Part shown: one piece after another, positions 12,554-25,420 of the stretch
How positions within the stretch are numbered: the stretch's first letter is position 1
How the letters are laid out: the number at the start of each line of letters is the position of its first letter
Assembly (NCBI GenBank): GCA_947095535.1
Contig: OX352774.1
Span: 80,600,416-80,664,415 of the forward strand
Length of the DNA: 64,000 nucleotides
Reading direction: 5' to 3'
From: Poecilobothrus nobilitatus
Lineage: Eukaryota; Arthropoda; Insecta; Diptera; Dolichopodidae
The notes under the pieces: model-generated
What the model was told of the DNA's origin: nothing
Database searches by the model: none
Seen by the model: the letters and a program-made list of their open reading frames with translations, nothing else
Position numbers and translations under genes: made by a program

Positions 12554-12560
12554 CATGTAT
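11325..12560 (-). pseudogene. LINE ORF2 remnant: RT C-terminus, RNase H, CCHC-like tail
   Basis: The frame starts near 12560 with an RT thumb segment (YWLYTSVVRPILMYGV, then RVQRTATLCISG), interrupted by TAG after LIWW and by TGA near 12264. After a frameshift comes RNase H (12227-11782) with FYTDGSK, FQAEIMAIEEAL, ILSDSQAALKF and WVPGHRGIPGNEKAD, covering the acidic catalytic positions and the C-terminal H and D. A single in-frame TAA at 11779-11781 splits it from the tail (11778-11374), which has ITGHCLIGKH and CSVCKDEEEEETTLHLLCTC, the usual C-x2-C...H...C zinc motif. A last frameshift near 11400 moves the frame to ILRFAKSLNWF and the likely natural stop at 11325. The product would reverse-transcribe and integrate LINE RNA; this copy is dead. 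Plus-strand frames here are shadows. Confidence 0.85.
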
Positions 12561-12740
12561 GGCTGAAGGCCCAATTCGCAATTTCGCAAATGGCAAATTT
12601 TTGAGTATGTGCCCTGGAGATTCTTCTCCTTCATGACAGAATCTACATGTACCGTCATTTTTTATTACAATTTTTTTTAATTGCTCCTTTAGACGGCAGT
12701 ATCCCGACAGGAAGCTTGTTAGAATTCATAGTTTGTTTTT
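12554..12740 (-). mobile_element. Tail of a second R1/Jockey-type LINE
   Basis: Reading the reverse strand from about 12725 gives ILTSFLSGYCRLKEQ, then NDGTCRFCHEGEESPGHIL. This is the conserved LTG-L-GHC...CRFC-E-EE--HIL zinc-knuckle tail that ends LINE ORF2 proteins. The open frame continues some 20 codons and then meets, near 12553, the RT C-terminus of the neighbouring element in the same orientation. Its wording differs from the tail domain at 11374-11703 but resembles the LINE fragment at 52880-53310, so it represents another family. It is only a remnant. Confidence 0.7.
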
Positions 12741-14183
12741 ACTAGAAACTTTTACTCCTGTTTTATCAGTAAAATGAATATAATAAAATTGGAACTAACT
12801 TAACTTAAAAACTTAACATTTACTTTGTATTTGAATATTTAGTTTATTTATACAGTTTTTTTTTTGTGCAAAACTTATGATAAACTAATGATACTTAAAC
12901 ATGAACTTTGATTAATTTAAAGGTAATAATTAATTATGGCTAATTCTTATGGCTAATAATTAATTATAGCTAATTCTTTAATGAACTAGATCCTGTTTTA
13001 GAATGGTTAGATGAAACAAATTAATTAGGTAACTGAATTCACTAACTCAAATCTATGCTCATCAACACAAAAAATCTGTTACATTATGAACTATTATTTT
13101 TGAATGGCACATCAAGTATATTTTGTGCATATACAGCATAGTACATCTTTCCTCCTATTTGATAACCTCGTGCCCTTTTCGTAAGTAAAATAATCTAATA
13201 AAAAAACAAATAAGTAAAGAAGACTTACATTTTTATAATAATATCTACTGTTCATTTTGCCATATGTTTAAAATTGATTTTAAAAATGTATAATTAAAAT
13301 ATCCATTAACTACTTTCATCCATCCAACGTATTTTCAATCCATTCTCTTTAAATTCTCTTTATTTCTTGTATAATATTTTTCTCTTTAATTCATTATTAA
13401 ATTTTGCTCAAGTTTTATTTAAGAGTTTACAGTAAGATTGATACGAATCATTACTACGTAAAGAGAAGTGATACGAATCATTACTACCTAAAAACTATTA
13501 TAATATGTATAACAACTAAAAACTTTTCTGTTATAAGTAAATTAAATGTTATTATTTTGTTTAAATAACATTAACATAACTATATTTGTCTGTTATAACA
13601 TATATTGCTATTATCTGCTATTATTAACATTAAACTGTTAAAAAATAATTTTTAATTGATTTGTTTAAATAGTTAAAAAAAAAACAGATTAATTTTTCTG
13701 TTTGTTTTATTATTTAAATAACTAAATACATAAATACATACTTTATGATGTACCTATATATATGCATATGTAGGTACATAATATTACTAGAAACTTATAC
13801 ATAAACGAATATTAATTAATTAATCAATATGTACATTTCTAAATACATGCATATATGTAAGTAAATCTATATGTAGATTGTAGAGATACGTTATAAAAAT
13901 AAGAATGTGAAAAAATGGGAGTGGTAAATCGTTAAACCAATGAAATTTTAGAATCTTCACGTGGATAGATTAACAGGTGAATTATTCTTTTCTTTTATTG
14001 TTTTTTTTTCTTTCTTTATCTTATTAGAAAATATAAAATTGATTAATTGTAAGAAAAAGAAAAAAAATAATCTTTGTAATGTACTTTTGTTTAAGGAAGA
14101 AAATTACTTTTTAATTTTTATTTAAATGAATTTTATTTTTTTTTGTTAATTTTAAATATAAAATTCACTTTATACATACGATT
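12741..14183. other. AT-rich sequence, no gene seen
   Basis: No gene or transposon assigned. Two small duplications are visible: GGCTAATAATTAATTA-type repeats at about 12927-12985, and GATACGAATCATTACTAC twice near 13438-13487. Confidence 0.55.
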
Positions 14184-14185
14184 TA

Positions 14186-14757
14186 AAGTCAAACCTGGAT
14201 AAGTGGAACCTCTAGGGGCAAGTAGTTTTATTCCACTTATAGAGGTAGTTCACTTATGCAGTTTTCCACTCAGCCAGATTTTTTATGTAAATTGTGCCAA
14301 TTAAAGAGGTTTCTGGAAATTTGAAAGTTTAAAAAAATTTTTAATTTTTAATCACTTACAGCAAAATAAATTTTTTTTTACATTTTAGCTTATAACTAGC
14401 CAATTAACAAACTGGAAGTAAGGAAGTCTGAATAGATACCTATATTAATCCAAAATGTTCATACAAAAAAAACACAAAAATAGCGGTTCTTTAAAGTAAA
14501 TATTTTCAATTTTGCAAAATAAAAAAAATGAAAATTTTTGTAATGTAAAGAAGTGAAAAAAATTGTGCCATTAAAGGAGGTATAAATTATAAAGTTTCAG
14601 TTAGAGAGGTAAACATTTTGAAATTAAGATCCAATTATAGAGGTCACAAAATCTCAGTTATAGAGGTTTTTCATCACTAAAATGTAAGGACCAAGGTGAG
14701 AGTTCTTTTTATAGAGGTTTTCCACTTATCCAGGTTTCACTTAACCAAGTTTGACTG
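14186..14757. mobile_element. pogo/Tigger-like non-coding DNA element
   Basis: The ends are inverted repeats: AAGTCAAACCTGGATAAGTG at the left, and the complement of a CAGTCAAAC end at the right. TA lies directly outside both ends (14184-14185 and 14758-14759), fitting the TA target site of Tc1/mariner-pogo elements. CAGTCAAACCT-type ends with AAGT/ATAA blocks are typical of pogo/Tigger families. The right end carries the terminal block twice in tandem. The interior holds at least six variants of TTATAGAGGT/TTAGAGAGGT in both halves, probably derived from the ends. No transposase frame remains, so it is a MITE-like copy. The family assignment is an inference from the ends. Confidence 0.65.
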
Positions 14758-14759
14758 TA

Positions 14760-17015
14760 TAATCAATTTTAAAAATTGAATATATGTGGTAACAAATATA
14801 TTTACAATACAAAATCACGATCAAAGACTTAAAAGAAGACGTTGAGACTAAATAAAAGTCAAAGCGACAAATTTAAAACATTTGATAAACACTTTCAGAT
14901 TCAGATTATGTAAATCTAAAAAAATTCACGACTTACTAGCAAAATAAGATCTATAGATTTAAAAAAAAATGTTAGAATTGATAGACTTTAAAATAAATAA
15001 AAAAAAAAAAAATGATTCAAGAAGAAATTAGAAATTCCCCTTTAAAATTGTATTTTCAATACAAAAGCAAATTATCGATGTCATGACGATAACGTAAAGT
15101 GACGACAACAGATATATATATATTTACACTATACCGACGTTTGATGTGGCTTCAAAGTATTTTTTATTCATAATATTGCTTAGCCTATTCATATATTATA
15201 TAACAACAACGACGTAATTTTATTAATAATAAGCATTTTTTCATATATTCCCATTATATTGGCAATGACGATATGACGAAATTTTGCTACCTAAAGAGAC
15301 ATATAAAAAATTGTGAACGAAATTTTAAATTATACTACGATGTCATTACATCATCCTTCGATGCCCGTGCAGTGGGAATATATATACTCATATGAAATGC
15401 ATAATATAACTAAAAAAATGGTCAGTATGTCGTGAAGTACCGTTCTAGTAGAAATCGGCTTTAAACCTTTAAAATTAATCGATTAAATCTTATAGATAAA
15501 TCTTTAAAATCATTAAAATTTTATTACTGAAATTAAAAGTGTTATTATATAGTCATGTTTTAAAAAATTAGCAATAAAAATAAAACCGCCAATTATTGTT
15601 ACATTACTATTAGGAAATTCTATATATAAAAATCTTTAAAATTACACAGGAGTAAACTTCCCAAAATTCTAATAATTAAAGATATACAAGAATATTACAA
15701 GTTAAACCTGTTTATTATAACAAAACAAAAAATATGCTCGAATTAAACCATTTTTTCTGACTTTTTTCAAATATTTTATGAATTTTGAATTGTGACCATT
15801 GAAATTTTCATTAATTCATCTAGCAATATTACTAATGAACTAATCCCTACTAGAGTGTTAAATTTTAAGAGAATATATTTCTCATGTTATACATATATAA
15901 CATAACACATTTCTCGTGTTGTTAATTAATAGATAAATTTTATTACCATTCATTTATTATTTAACAGCATACGTAAAATCTTTTTCTATATAAGATTATA
16001 ACAGATTACATAACATTTATAACTTAAAATTTTAGATTACATTTTATTCCTACTTAATTCAATTTCAACTGTTAAATTCGATTTTTGTTTCCTACTACAT
16101 GTTAAATCAAAAAATATTCTATTAAAATACCGGTTATAAAAATTTATAATAGAAAATTTCCTTTATTTACAATTTTTTTTTTTTTTTTTCTAGTGCTTTG
16201 AATAACTACGTTATTTTTTTTTACTGTTATTTAATTGAAGTGAAATTCATTCTTTTTACAGATATTTAATTAGTAGTATTTGGAACACTGTAGGTGAATG
16301 TCATGTATTGTTGCGTAATACTAAATATAAATAAAAGTTAATTGCGCAAGTTTAATATACTTAAGTGTATTTTGTTAAACAAAATTAAAAAAAAATATTT
16401 TATATTATTTTTTTATTTTAGCACAATATCTTTTATAATAAGTTAAAAAAAAAGTTAACATTAAGGACTAAACATGCAGTTAACAATGAATTAAAGGTTA
16501 TTTATGAATTAGAGAGCATTCTTCTAAAATGAAGTAGGTATACATAAAGAAAAAGGTAAGAAATATAGATGAATTTTTACATTCCATACAGACTATGATT
16601 CGATTGTCAGATCCTGTATTTTTAGATGACATTTGAAAATTTCTATATAGAAATAATTGACCTGGGCACTTAATTTTTCAAGTGGAATGCTTTAAAATTG
16701 GTAGAGGCTGTGAAGATTAACAGCGATTTTATTATTATTTTTTTTTTTGTTTCTAACATTTTTATGACTGTTAATGGCATTAGACCAAAAAAAGCTAATG
16801 TTAAGATTTGAAAATTTGTCAAATTAAAATTTGTATAGGTAAACAACAGATTTTAATTTAAGATCTTTTATAATAGAATGATCAAGATTATGGAGCTATT
16901 AATTTTTTTTTAAGTTTTTTTTTTATAATTTCAGTATTCTTCATAAGGTCTAATTTATGAAATACATTTTTTAAGTAGGGATGAACTACTTAAAAAAAGG
17001 AAGGGATTGGAAGAA
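14760..17015. other. AT-rich sequence, no gene seen
   Basis: No supported coding or RNA gene and no transposon ends recognised. It contains A/T runs, a short TA repeat at 15113-15122 and scattered ACGA-containing words at 15060-15370, but nothing that repeats cleanly. Confidence 0.55.
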
Positions 17016-17074
17016 TATTTCCAACATGGACTCCTGTAAAATTGAACATTTTATAGGAGTCCATGTGGGGAGAA
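17016..17074. repeat. Long near-perfect hairpin
   Basis: Positions 17024-17066 fold as a 19-bp stem with a 5-nt loop (TGAAC): the left arm begins ACATGGACTCCT, the right arm ends AGGAGTCCATGT, and the inner TAAAAT/ATTTTA also pairs. The one non-Watson-Crick position is a possible G-U. Pairing resumes after one mismatch (CC with GG) and continues weakly to about 17016/17074. It could be a small-RNA precursor or the collapsed remains of a palindromic transposon. No target duplication was found. Confidence 0.75.
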
Positions 17075-20000
17075 AATTTAAAATAAAAGTTAAAAATAAG
17101 TTAAAAATTCCTTTTAACCAAAAAAGACATTGAATAAATGTGTTTTTGTCAATTCATTTCAGTCGCTGTTCGAAATTATTCATTGTAAGCAAAAATAAAA
17201 TCATTTTTCAATGATCACTACAAAATACTGAATAACTTAAACTTTAAAAATAAATTTTTATGCATGTCTTTTATAGATTTATATAGATATAATTTATAAA
17301 TATTTGATACGTTATAGGAAATGTGTTATTATTTTAGAGGAGTCAACATAATAATACCTTGACATTTTCTTATCATATCGATCTGTTTGAACTCAAAAGT
17401 TAATCTAAATAAAAACTTAAGCGAACTGAAACAAAAAAATTTCCCTATAATATGCATCACTCACTAACAGTTTTTAATAGGTAAACATGTATTTAAAAAG
17501 ATGAAAACAATATGACTCAAAAAAGTTATCAAAGTGATTAAACAGGAAAGACCTGGAAAATAAATAAAATTTAATATTTACAGTTGTGTTTTTTTTTTTT
17601 TAAGATATTTACAAAATGATAAAAAATTACAAAGAACGCGAAATAAAAGTTAAAAAATATAAAAACAATAAATATATAGCAAAAAATATGACATCCATTT
17701 TATAAAGTAATCTTTATTGAATTATGTACTAAACAAAATTGTTATGTATTATATTTTTATTTCCTTTATTACAATTTGATGTCATAATTTTTCTTTGTTT
17801 ACAAAGTAATTATTGAAACCACTTAAAACTGAAGAAAAATAACAAAAATCGAAAATAAATTTTTTTTTTGTAAAAATTAGTTTTGATGTTACAAAGAAAT
17901 CTCATTACATTTACATTTCAAGTGCTACGTCAATTAAAGATACTGCAACTTTAAAATTGCATTATAGATCACCAGTAAAATTACAAAAGGAGACCACTTC
18001 AATGAAAAGTTTCTTATTTAAAAAGAATTTATTTATTTTGTGATATGTGCATTATTTCACTATTACACTTAAAGTTGTCTTGTCTTGTCTTGTCTGCACA
18101 ATGTACTAAAATTAGTTGTATATACATTTTGATGAACACCTTTACGGCTTAAAAGTAAGTTGACTAATAGTACCTTCTACTAAATTTACTAATACTAATA
18201 TTATATATTCATGATTTAGAATAAATGTTCTGCCAACTTCTTGTACATCCTTAGTAGAAGTCACCTATTAACTTCATAACATCTCTTCACTTTATACCGA
18301 ATGCATACATGTAATGTATAAGGAAGGTATTGTGATGGCACCAAATTTTTAAACCTCAGATGTTTGTATATATTGATTTTTCCGGTATGTATTAGAAACC
18401 TGAATTAATTGTTTTCAAAATTAAGTCTATATGTCTGTCTTTTTATGGGCACGTGTACAGCACAAACTGCTCAACGGAATTCGATAAAATTTCATATCTA
18501 TAAGATTTTGACGGAAATATCTCCAATTGAAAAACTTTTGGTAAAAAACCGTAAGCCCCAAGTGCCACTTTACTAGAGCCATTTTTATATTTTTTTCGAA
18601 TATTTTAAAACAGTAAAATATTATGAAAAAAGTTATTTCGGGAAAATTTTTACACAAGCAAAGCACAACCACTTTTTCATAGAACACTTTTTGATCTGGC
18701 AAATTTTTAGGTTCGCCTCATTTTCAAACGATTTTTTTCATTTTTACTAATACGAAATTTATTTTGTGTAAGCTTTTTATTCAATTTTAAAATTTTGTGT
18801 ATGAAATATAATATATTTATAAAGTGTACAGATTTACAGATAATATAGGTATATACATGTTTCATTTTCATATATATGTATGTAATTATATAATATGGCT
18901 ATACATTTTTATTATTTCTTTTAAATTTTATTGAGCAGTTTTTTTTTTGTAAAAAATGTTTATGCTACAGTTATATAATATGTACCTACTTATTTACAAT
19001 GGTAATGCTTTTAGAATTACAAAAGCGTACCACTTTTAGCTATCTATCAAATTTTGTAAATAACGCTGTTATAAAAACAAATATTAAATTTTCATGTTCA
19101 TGCGATCGGTTCTGTGGTGGACCTAGTTGATTTTTTTTTTCATTTTCTTGCGATTTGTTTTAATTTTGGTATTCAAATTTTCGTACTTTGGTGGACCTTT
19201 CAACAATAAAAAATTTCAAAATTATCTTAGAAAATTCTGTATTAATACGTCCCAATCGTTGTAACAAATTGATAAACTAAACAAAAATTTACTTTCTGTA
19301 TTAGACAATATGAAAATAAACCATTTTAAAAATTAATGATTTATTGGAAATTTATTATCCCTTTAAAAGTTCCGTACATTACATAAATACCTTTTTATAT
19401 TATATATGTAAGTACATCAAGAAATATTGGGTTTATATTATAGGTAGATTTTTTTTTGCTACCACAATTTTAAATTAGAAGAGTTTTAAAATTTTTTGTT
19501 TCTCATTTTGGCTCTTTCTTTCTTTCTCTGTTATTTTTAATGTATAAAATTCTTATCCTTACAGTTCCTAAAAAATTTTTGACTTGCTTGATGTCATGAT
19601 TTGCAGTAATAGAATATAATAATTTTAGGTCCTGTAGAAGTGTAAGAATTTGAGATCTATTCAAATCATAAATATATAATGGGTAGATCAAGATCAAATT
19701 AATACAATTACCTCCATCTAGGCAAATTATGCTTTGAAACTTTTTGAAATAATAAAATTGCAAATATTTAAGGAGTAACTCCTGACACTAAAACTAGAAA
19801 AAAATCGTATGAGTTGTGACGGTAGATCTATTCTCAGTCGTTTTCTTATTAAATGCCGCATAACTTTTAACTCACATTGTCTACAGAAACTAATTTAGTC
19901 TTTGTTTAAAAGCAGAATTTACCAGGATTCATATGCTGAGTGATTTGTTGACATAAAATAGTTATTTTATAAATTAGATCTAAAAATATTCGAACATTTT

Positions 20001-22355
20001 TTTTTTTTAAATAACATATATTTTCTTAAAAATGTCCTATTAAGTTATAGTCGAAATAGATTTTCTTTCCATTTTCTCTTAATTGAGATAAACTACTATA
20101 TGTATCAATTTAACATCAAGTTGACATCAATCTGAAAAGATTGCTTAAGATTTCTTTTTTTTTTTTTTGTCTAAGTATGTATAAAAAACCTAACATGAGT
20201 TCTGAGTCATAAAACAATTAAAATTCAAAATCATAAAGTAGAAATAATGTAAAAAGAAAAATTTTGTAAAATCTACGTATTTATGAGAAGTTGCGTAAAA
20301 TTGAATGTTTCATAATAAAATAATAAGTTTTAATTTATTAATTTACTTTAATTTCGCAAGCTTTATATATAGGAAAATTTTTATACTTCTGCAATGCATT
20401 GAAGGTTGAAAGTCATATAAAAGTTTTTTTAATTCTTATGTAGGCTTAAAATAATTTTTATTTTGTTCAATTTTATTATTACATTATTCAAAATATTAAA
20501 TTAATGTTTGTAAATAAATACTGACAAATTAATTATTATCAGACAGTATGTCTCACATAGGTAGAATGTTAAATGAAAAATGTTTAAAGAATAAAAATTT
20601 GTTAAATATTTTTTTAAAATTTGAAACTCACACAAATTTAACTCGACTCAAGTTATTCAACTTCATGTATGGGAATTCTGTCATAAGTGTGGTAAATAAA
20701 AAAAAATAATTTTTCCACAAACAAAAAAAAAATGACCCCCCAAAAAAATTCGAAATAGAATCTAAAACATTTAAATATTTTTTTTTCACACACTATACAC
20801 AAACTGTATTGGAAAGTATTCTTTTCTTGAAAGTTATTATAGATTAGGATAATGTCGATAGGAATTCCAGGGAATTAGAATAACAAGGGAGAGCTGAACG
20901 GCAAATTCGAGACGAAACTGTAGTAAGTTGCAAATTATTCTATTTATAATAGATCATATCTATCAGGCAGGAACATATTAAGTGGAAGCATGTTCCATAT
21001 TGTAGTGGTTCACCAATTTAGAGAAATAAACGGCACGCATTCTAATCCAGATTTCTTATATGGCTTAGGTTAATATCTATTTTAAATGTAAAATTAAAGA
21101 AAATTCAAAATTAATAAAATTAATTTGGTTTTATAAGCTAAAGACACAATTGCATATCCCTAATTAGTTATAAGATATTATATGCAAAAAAATTTTCAAG
21201 AAAATGTCTATGACAAAAGATTTTCATTAATTCTCTTTACAGTTTTTGAAATAGTGTAAGCGATCTTAAAACTTAAGTTAAGTATTTGACTCTTTTCATT
21301 TACAATATTGAATTAAATGTATTTTTAATGAGTTTCTTTATTCATTACCAGTTATCACAACTAAATAAATCTAAACGATGTGTATGAAATAACTTTTATA
21401 AGATCAATTTAAAAAAAAAATATGTGGGCTGTTTTTAATTTTCAGATTTTTTATTTTTGAAAAATAAAATTTATCTATTGTTTAAAATAATAATTTGTTA
21501 ATCCATGAAATGACACTAATCCATTCTTTTGAAAAATAAAATGATTGTTAATGAGACAATATTAATTAAATATTTAGTAATGAATGAATAACTTTTTTTT
21601 AATTAATTGATGACATTGAATACGATTAATCGAGATTTATATATTGGTGTCATTTAATTAACTAATTTTCACTAAGTTTTGAAATACCTAAATTTATATT
21701 GAAATGGATTTCACCTATTCGCTGCAAAAAGTTAACGTACCTAATTAGTTATATACTATTTTCAGGTAAGGTTCTACCCTACCCTAAATACGCGCTACAG
21801 GAAAAATTTATCAGAAAGAATTAACTTAAACTTAGCTTTAAAAAATCATATTTTCTTTTAAAAACAAATGATGGTAAAAAATGTTTTAAAAGAAATTAAG
21901 GAACGATACTGTAGGTAATTACAAAATATATATTTTAAACTTTAATTTAATTAACCGCAAAAATTGATTATGTACATGCTTACGAAAATAATATTATTAA
22001 AATAAATTTTCATTAGTTAAAAGTTTATATGTTGATTTTATACATGTAAAGGGAATTTTGACTCCATCGAATTTTTCCTCTGTAATTGAAATAATTTCAG
22101 TTTTTTAAAAACTGTCGTTCTACAATGGCGTAACAGATAGATAAGTAAATTGAGACAGTGACCTGAATTAGCAAAGCACAACACAGCTTAAAATTAATAA
22201 TTCATATCGTTTACGCTGAACAATTAAAAGAGCAATAATATTTTTGATGAACTAAAAAAACTTTACCACTGCCTTTCCTTAATATTACAAAATCCGCTTA
22301 GAAATTTGAATACATATCGCTAACAAATAGTTTGAAAGTAAATTAACACCTAGTG
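17075..22355. other. AT-rich region, no gene seen; possible old repeat at 18430-18720
   Basis: About 5.3 kb without a supported gene. At 18430-18720 the text changes character (ATTCGATAAAATTTCATATCTATAAGA, CCCCAAGTGCCACTTTAC) and resembles the interior of fly DINE-like elements, but I see no ends and no second copy here. Frames at 18427-18702 and 19503-19763 (minus) are not supported as genes. A moderately GC-richer tract without assignment lies at 20860-21070. Confidence 0.45.
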
Positions 22356-22359
22356 ATAG

Positions 22360-22785
22360 GCTAATGGATGCCAATTATATTGATTCGGGGCAGCAGGTCG
22401 TCGAGATGGAATGTATTAAATTTCACCCAAATGGATGCTACAAAATAACTTTTGTGCAAAGTTTTTAACATAATTAATCAATCGTTCACAAATATTTTTC
22501 GATCGACTAGTTGGGCTAGACTAACAGATGTAAAGCAAATTAATTCGGTGCAACAGGCCGACAAAAGGAAATATGTTATCAGGTTCCAATTAAATCGAGC
22601 GGAACAACTCATGTGGAAATTTTCAAACTTAATCAATCAAACTATCAAAATTTCCTTTTCAAAAAATGTTTATAAGTTCGATTGCAATTGAAACAACTCT
22701 TACAGAAATTTTTAAACTTAATCAATCAAACTATCAAAATTTCCTCTTCAAAAAATGTTTATGTGCTCGGTTGCAATTGGATCTA
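22360..22785 (+). repeat. Diverged minisatellite, block 1
   Basis: Related segments follow one another. GATTCGGGGCAGCAGGTCG (22382) and AATTCGGTGCAACAGGCCG (22542) start two units about 160 bp apart, each ending in a TTTTTAA-ATTAATCAATC-type block. A third, shorter unit of about 90 bp repeats CTTAATCAATCAAACTATC (about 22629 and 22720). The open frames at 22452-22691 and 22682-22891 arise from this repetition. The same words recur at 32260-32455. Confidence 0.7.
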
Positions 22786-23187
22786 TGACTTGGAACTTGG
22801 TCTCATTGGAATTAAACTTTATCTATTACACATTATAAATTTATTATATTTTCATCTGTTTTTTATACAATTTTATATTTTTTCCATTTAAATTAAAGAA
22901 TATCATAAAAATGAATAGAATAATTGAACAAAATGGAACAAAAATACGCATTAAACTTTAATATACAATACCAGTCTGCATCCAGGAAAACGGGTTTAAA
23001 ATAATTAAATTTATACTGTGTTATTTGTGAATATTATTTTAAAGAAGTTTGAATGGACATCAAACTTTTTGTTTGATTTGAAAACTTTCTGTTTTTGTGG
23101 AACGTTAAGAAATTTTTATATGCGTATATAAAGCGTTTAAGCATTTATTTAATGCAATTTTGAAAAAAAAATACAAATTAATGCTAT

Positions 23188-23220
23188 ATCTACTGTATAT
23201 ATTATATATATACAGTAGAT
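23188..23220. repeat. Perfect AT-rich hairpin
   Basis: ATCTACTGTATATAT and its exact complement ATATATACAGTAGAT flank the 3-nt loop TAT. It lies 65 bp before the HINE at 23285. It may be a transposon remnant or a simple TA-driven inverted repeat. Confidence 0.8.
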
Positions 23221-23284
23221 GTGCACCTATAACTTCAAATTTCCTAAAAATAAAAAAAAAAATTTATAATTTGTTCTACTTTTT

Positions 23285-24046
23285 AGCACATTTCCAAAAA
23301 AAAATTTGAAAAAATGTGCTTATTAGTTTCACTCTGTCCGCCCGTCCGTCTCATAAAAAAATTAATTTTGTGGAACAACTTTTTCATCTAGCTCCATGCA
23401 TTACGGAGCTACAGCCCCTCAAACTTTGAAAAAGCCCTATTTTTAAATGCGTATATCTCATGTTCTACTTATCATTTGTTCAATCTAGAAACGCCATTCG
23501 ACAGGTATTTTTGTAAATTGATATCAAAATTATACAATTTTTTAAAATTTAGTATTTAAATTTACTGTTATGTAAAAACCACATTTTGTATGAAATTTCA
23601 TTTTTCATAACTCCGGCACGACTTTAGATAGGAACCTGAAATTTTGAGACAAGAAAGAACTTTATGAATTAGTATATATAAGTTTTCTTAGAAAATTTTT
23701 TGTATCACCCCCTGTTTAAGAGCTATTAGCGCTCAAAAATTCAAAATTTGCTATTTTTACGCACCTGTAACGTAAGCACCTGTAGAAATTTTTCTTCGGC
23801 AAGACATAAAAATTAAAGCTCCAGTAATATATTATTGCGTATGTTAACGGTTTTCCTTTGTCATATAGAGTTCCGGACTTACAGTAGCCCCTCAAAATTC
23901 CAGAAAAACCCTATTTTCACATTTTTTCTTAGTATGTACATACATAAAAGTTTCAAATTTTTGTGCAAGACACAATTCTAAACAGTTTGTATTGTCCTTT
24001 AGAAATGTGCTCTTATAAAAACCTTTGGTTTACATTCTACCTTGTT
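23285..24046 (+). mobile_element. HINE (non-autonomous Helentron), family 2, copy 1, complete
   Basis: It starts with the subterminal repeat AGCACATTTC (23285-23294), followed by a short CCGCCCGTCCGTC tract near 23338. It closes with the complementary GAAATGTGCT (24002-24011), a 3' hairpin (AAACC-TTT-GGTTT, 24019-24031) and a CTTGTTT end. This order (5' subterminal repeat, TCCG tract, 3' inverted subterminal repeat, hairpin, T-rich junction) is the known plan of DINE-1/HINE elements, which are moved by Helentron rolling-circle proteins. The interior has no open frame. It carries a module (CTACAGCCCCTCAAA, ATAACTCCGGCACG, AGAGCTATTAG, GCACCTGTAAC) shared with the other family-2 copies and, more distantly, with family 1. 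Confidence 0.85.
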
Positions 24047-24849
24047 TAAATATATTGATTATTTTATACACTTTTGTTGGATATATATAAATTGGATTGT
24101 GTATAAGAAACATTTAAAGTACTTAGATGCTAAGCTTTTTACTAGGTTAAAATTCTAAGAAAAATTCCGAAAGTAAAAAATAAAAAAAAAAGTTTTTAAT
24201 ATATTTTAGTTTTTGTCAAAATTAAAAAAAAATAAAACTTATATAAATATGGTCTTTACTAATTATCAAACACACTATTAGTATTAATCAAAGATATAAC
24301 AAAGAATATCTATGTAGTATATGTATGTACCTATCAGATTTTTATTTTGAATTTTTTCTGGTTTTAATTCTTTATACGGTCATTGATAATAAATATATCA
24401 TGTAATTTAATGGACAAACTGTCAAGAAGGTGACATCTAACAACATTCAAAACAGATTGGGACGACTCATGAATAATTCAATTTTATTTTTGTTTTTATT
24501 TTTAAATTCAAAAAAAAAAAAATTGAGTAGAACAAGTTTCATTGATAGAACTACATGGTTTTTTTTAGAATTTTTGCTTTTTTTTTTTTTCTTAACACAT
24601 TTTGATTAAAACAAGATTTAAATTAATTTTGTATGCAGACATCAGATTTAAAAAAAAAAATCAATTGACAATAAATAGATAAAGGTATTGAGACGATTAA
24701 AATAACTTAGAAGTTGGACAAATTTGAAAAATTAATATGCAACATCAATATTGAAATCAATATAATTTAAAAACAAAAAAGAGTATGTCAACTCTAGGAT
24801 ATCCGTAACAACATAACATATGCTGGTTCCATAAAATTAATCAGTTTTT

Positions 24850-25420
24850 TTTTTCAAAATTTGAGATATCTGACGAAATTAAGTATACTGAGATATATTC
24901 ACATATATTTTGGAGTGGTATAATACTGATGGAGATACTAGAACCCGTTTTTTCGAACAAACTAAATTTCACAGAAATTATTGCCATAAAACTTGATCAT
25001 CATTTAGATAATTTCAAACGCTTAGCTTTATTAATTACCGTGTTGTGACGACATAAATTTCGCCACTAACTGTTCTGTTAGAGTAATTTCAGACACCTAG
25101 TTTTAATATACACTGAGTTATTTTTCGAAGTTTTACGGTAATTTATCGAACTCACCCGTTCAACTTGCTCAATTTCAACCGTAAAACTAATAATTTTATA
25201 AAAAAGAGAAACTAACAATTTTATAAAAAAAAATTCGGAATCATATGTAGCTTTATTATTTTTTGAGTTATCGTGCAGACGAACGAATATATATGACTAA
25301 ATCGATTCAGAATTTGACCCTAAGCATGAATATGTAATCTTTTTCATATATCTATCTCGCCTTCTTTAAGGTGTCATAAACGTAATTGCAAAATTATTAT
25401 ACTTTTAAACTATATTTAGA
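24850..25420 (-). mobile_element. DINE-like HINE, diverged family 4, partial
   Basis: On the reverse strand the right part reads as a typical fly HINE 5' region. On + it is seen as TTTTGAGTTATCGTGCAGAC, GACTAAATCGATTCAGAATT and then AAGGTGTCATAAACG, matching in order the GAGTTAGCGTGCTGACGG... and GAGGTGTTACAAACGG words of the 57.7-kb family-1 copy. Upstream blocks (CGAACAAACTAAATTTCACAG) also fit HINE interiors. I see no clean subterminal repeats or hairpin, so the limits are approximate. It is an old, decayed copy. Confidence 0.5.

Noticed and set aside
22452..22891. Two adjacent open frames sharing NLINQTIKIS and KNVY words as a repeat-containing protein
   Set aside because: The similarity is explained by the underlying DNA minisatellite, and the frames are in different phases.
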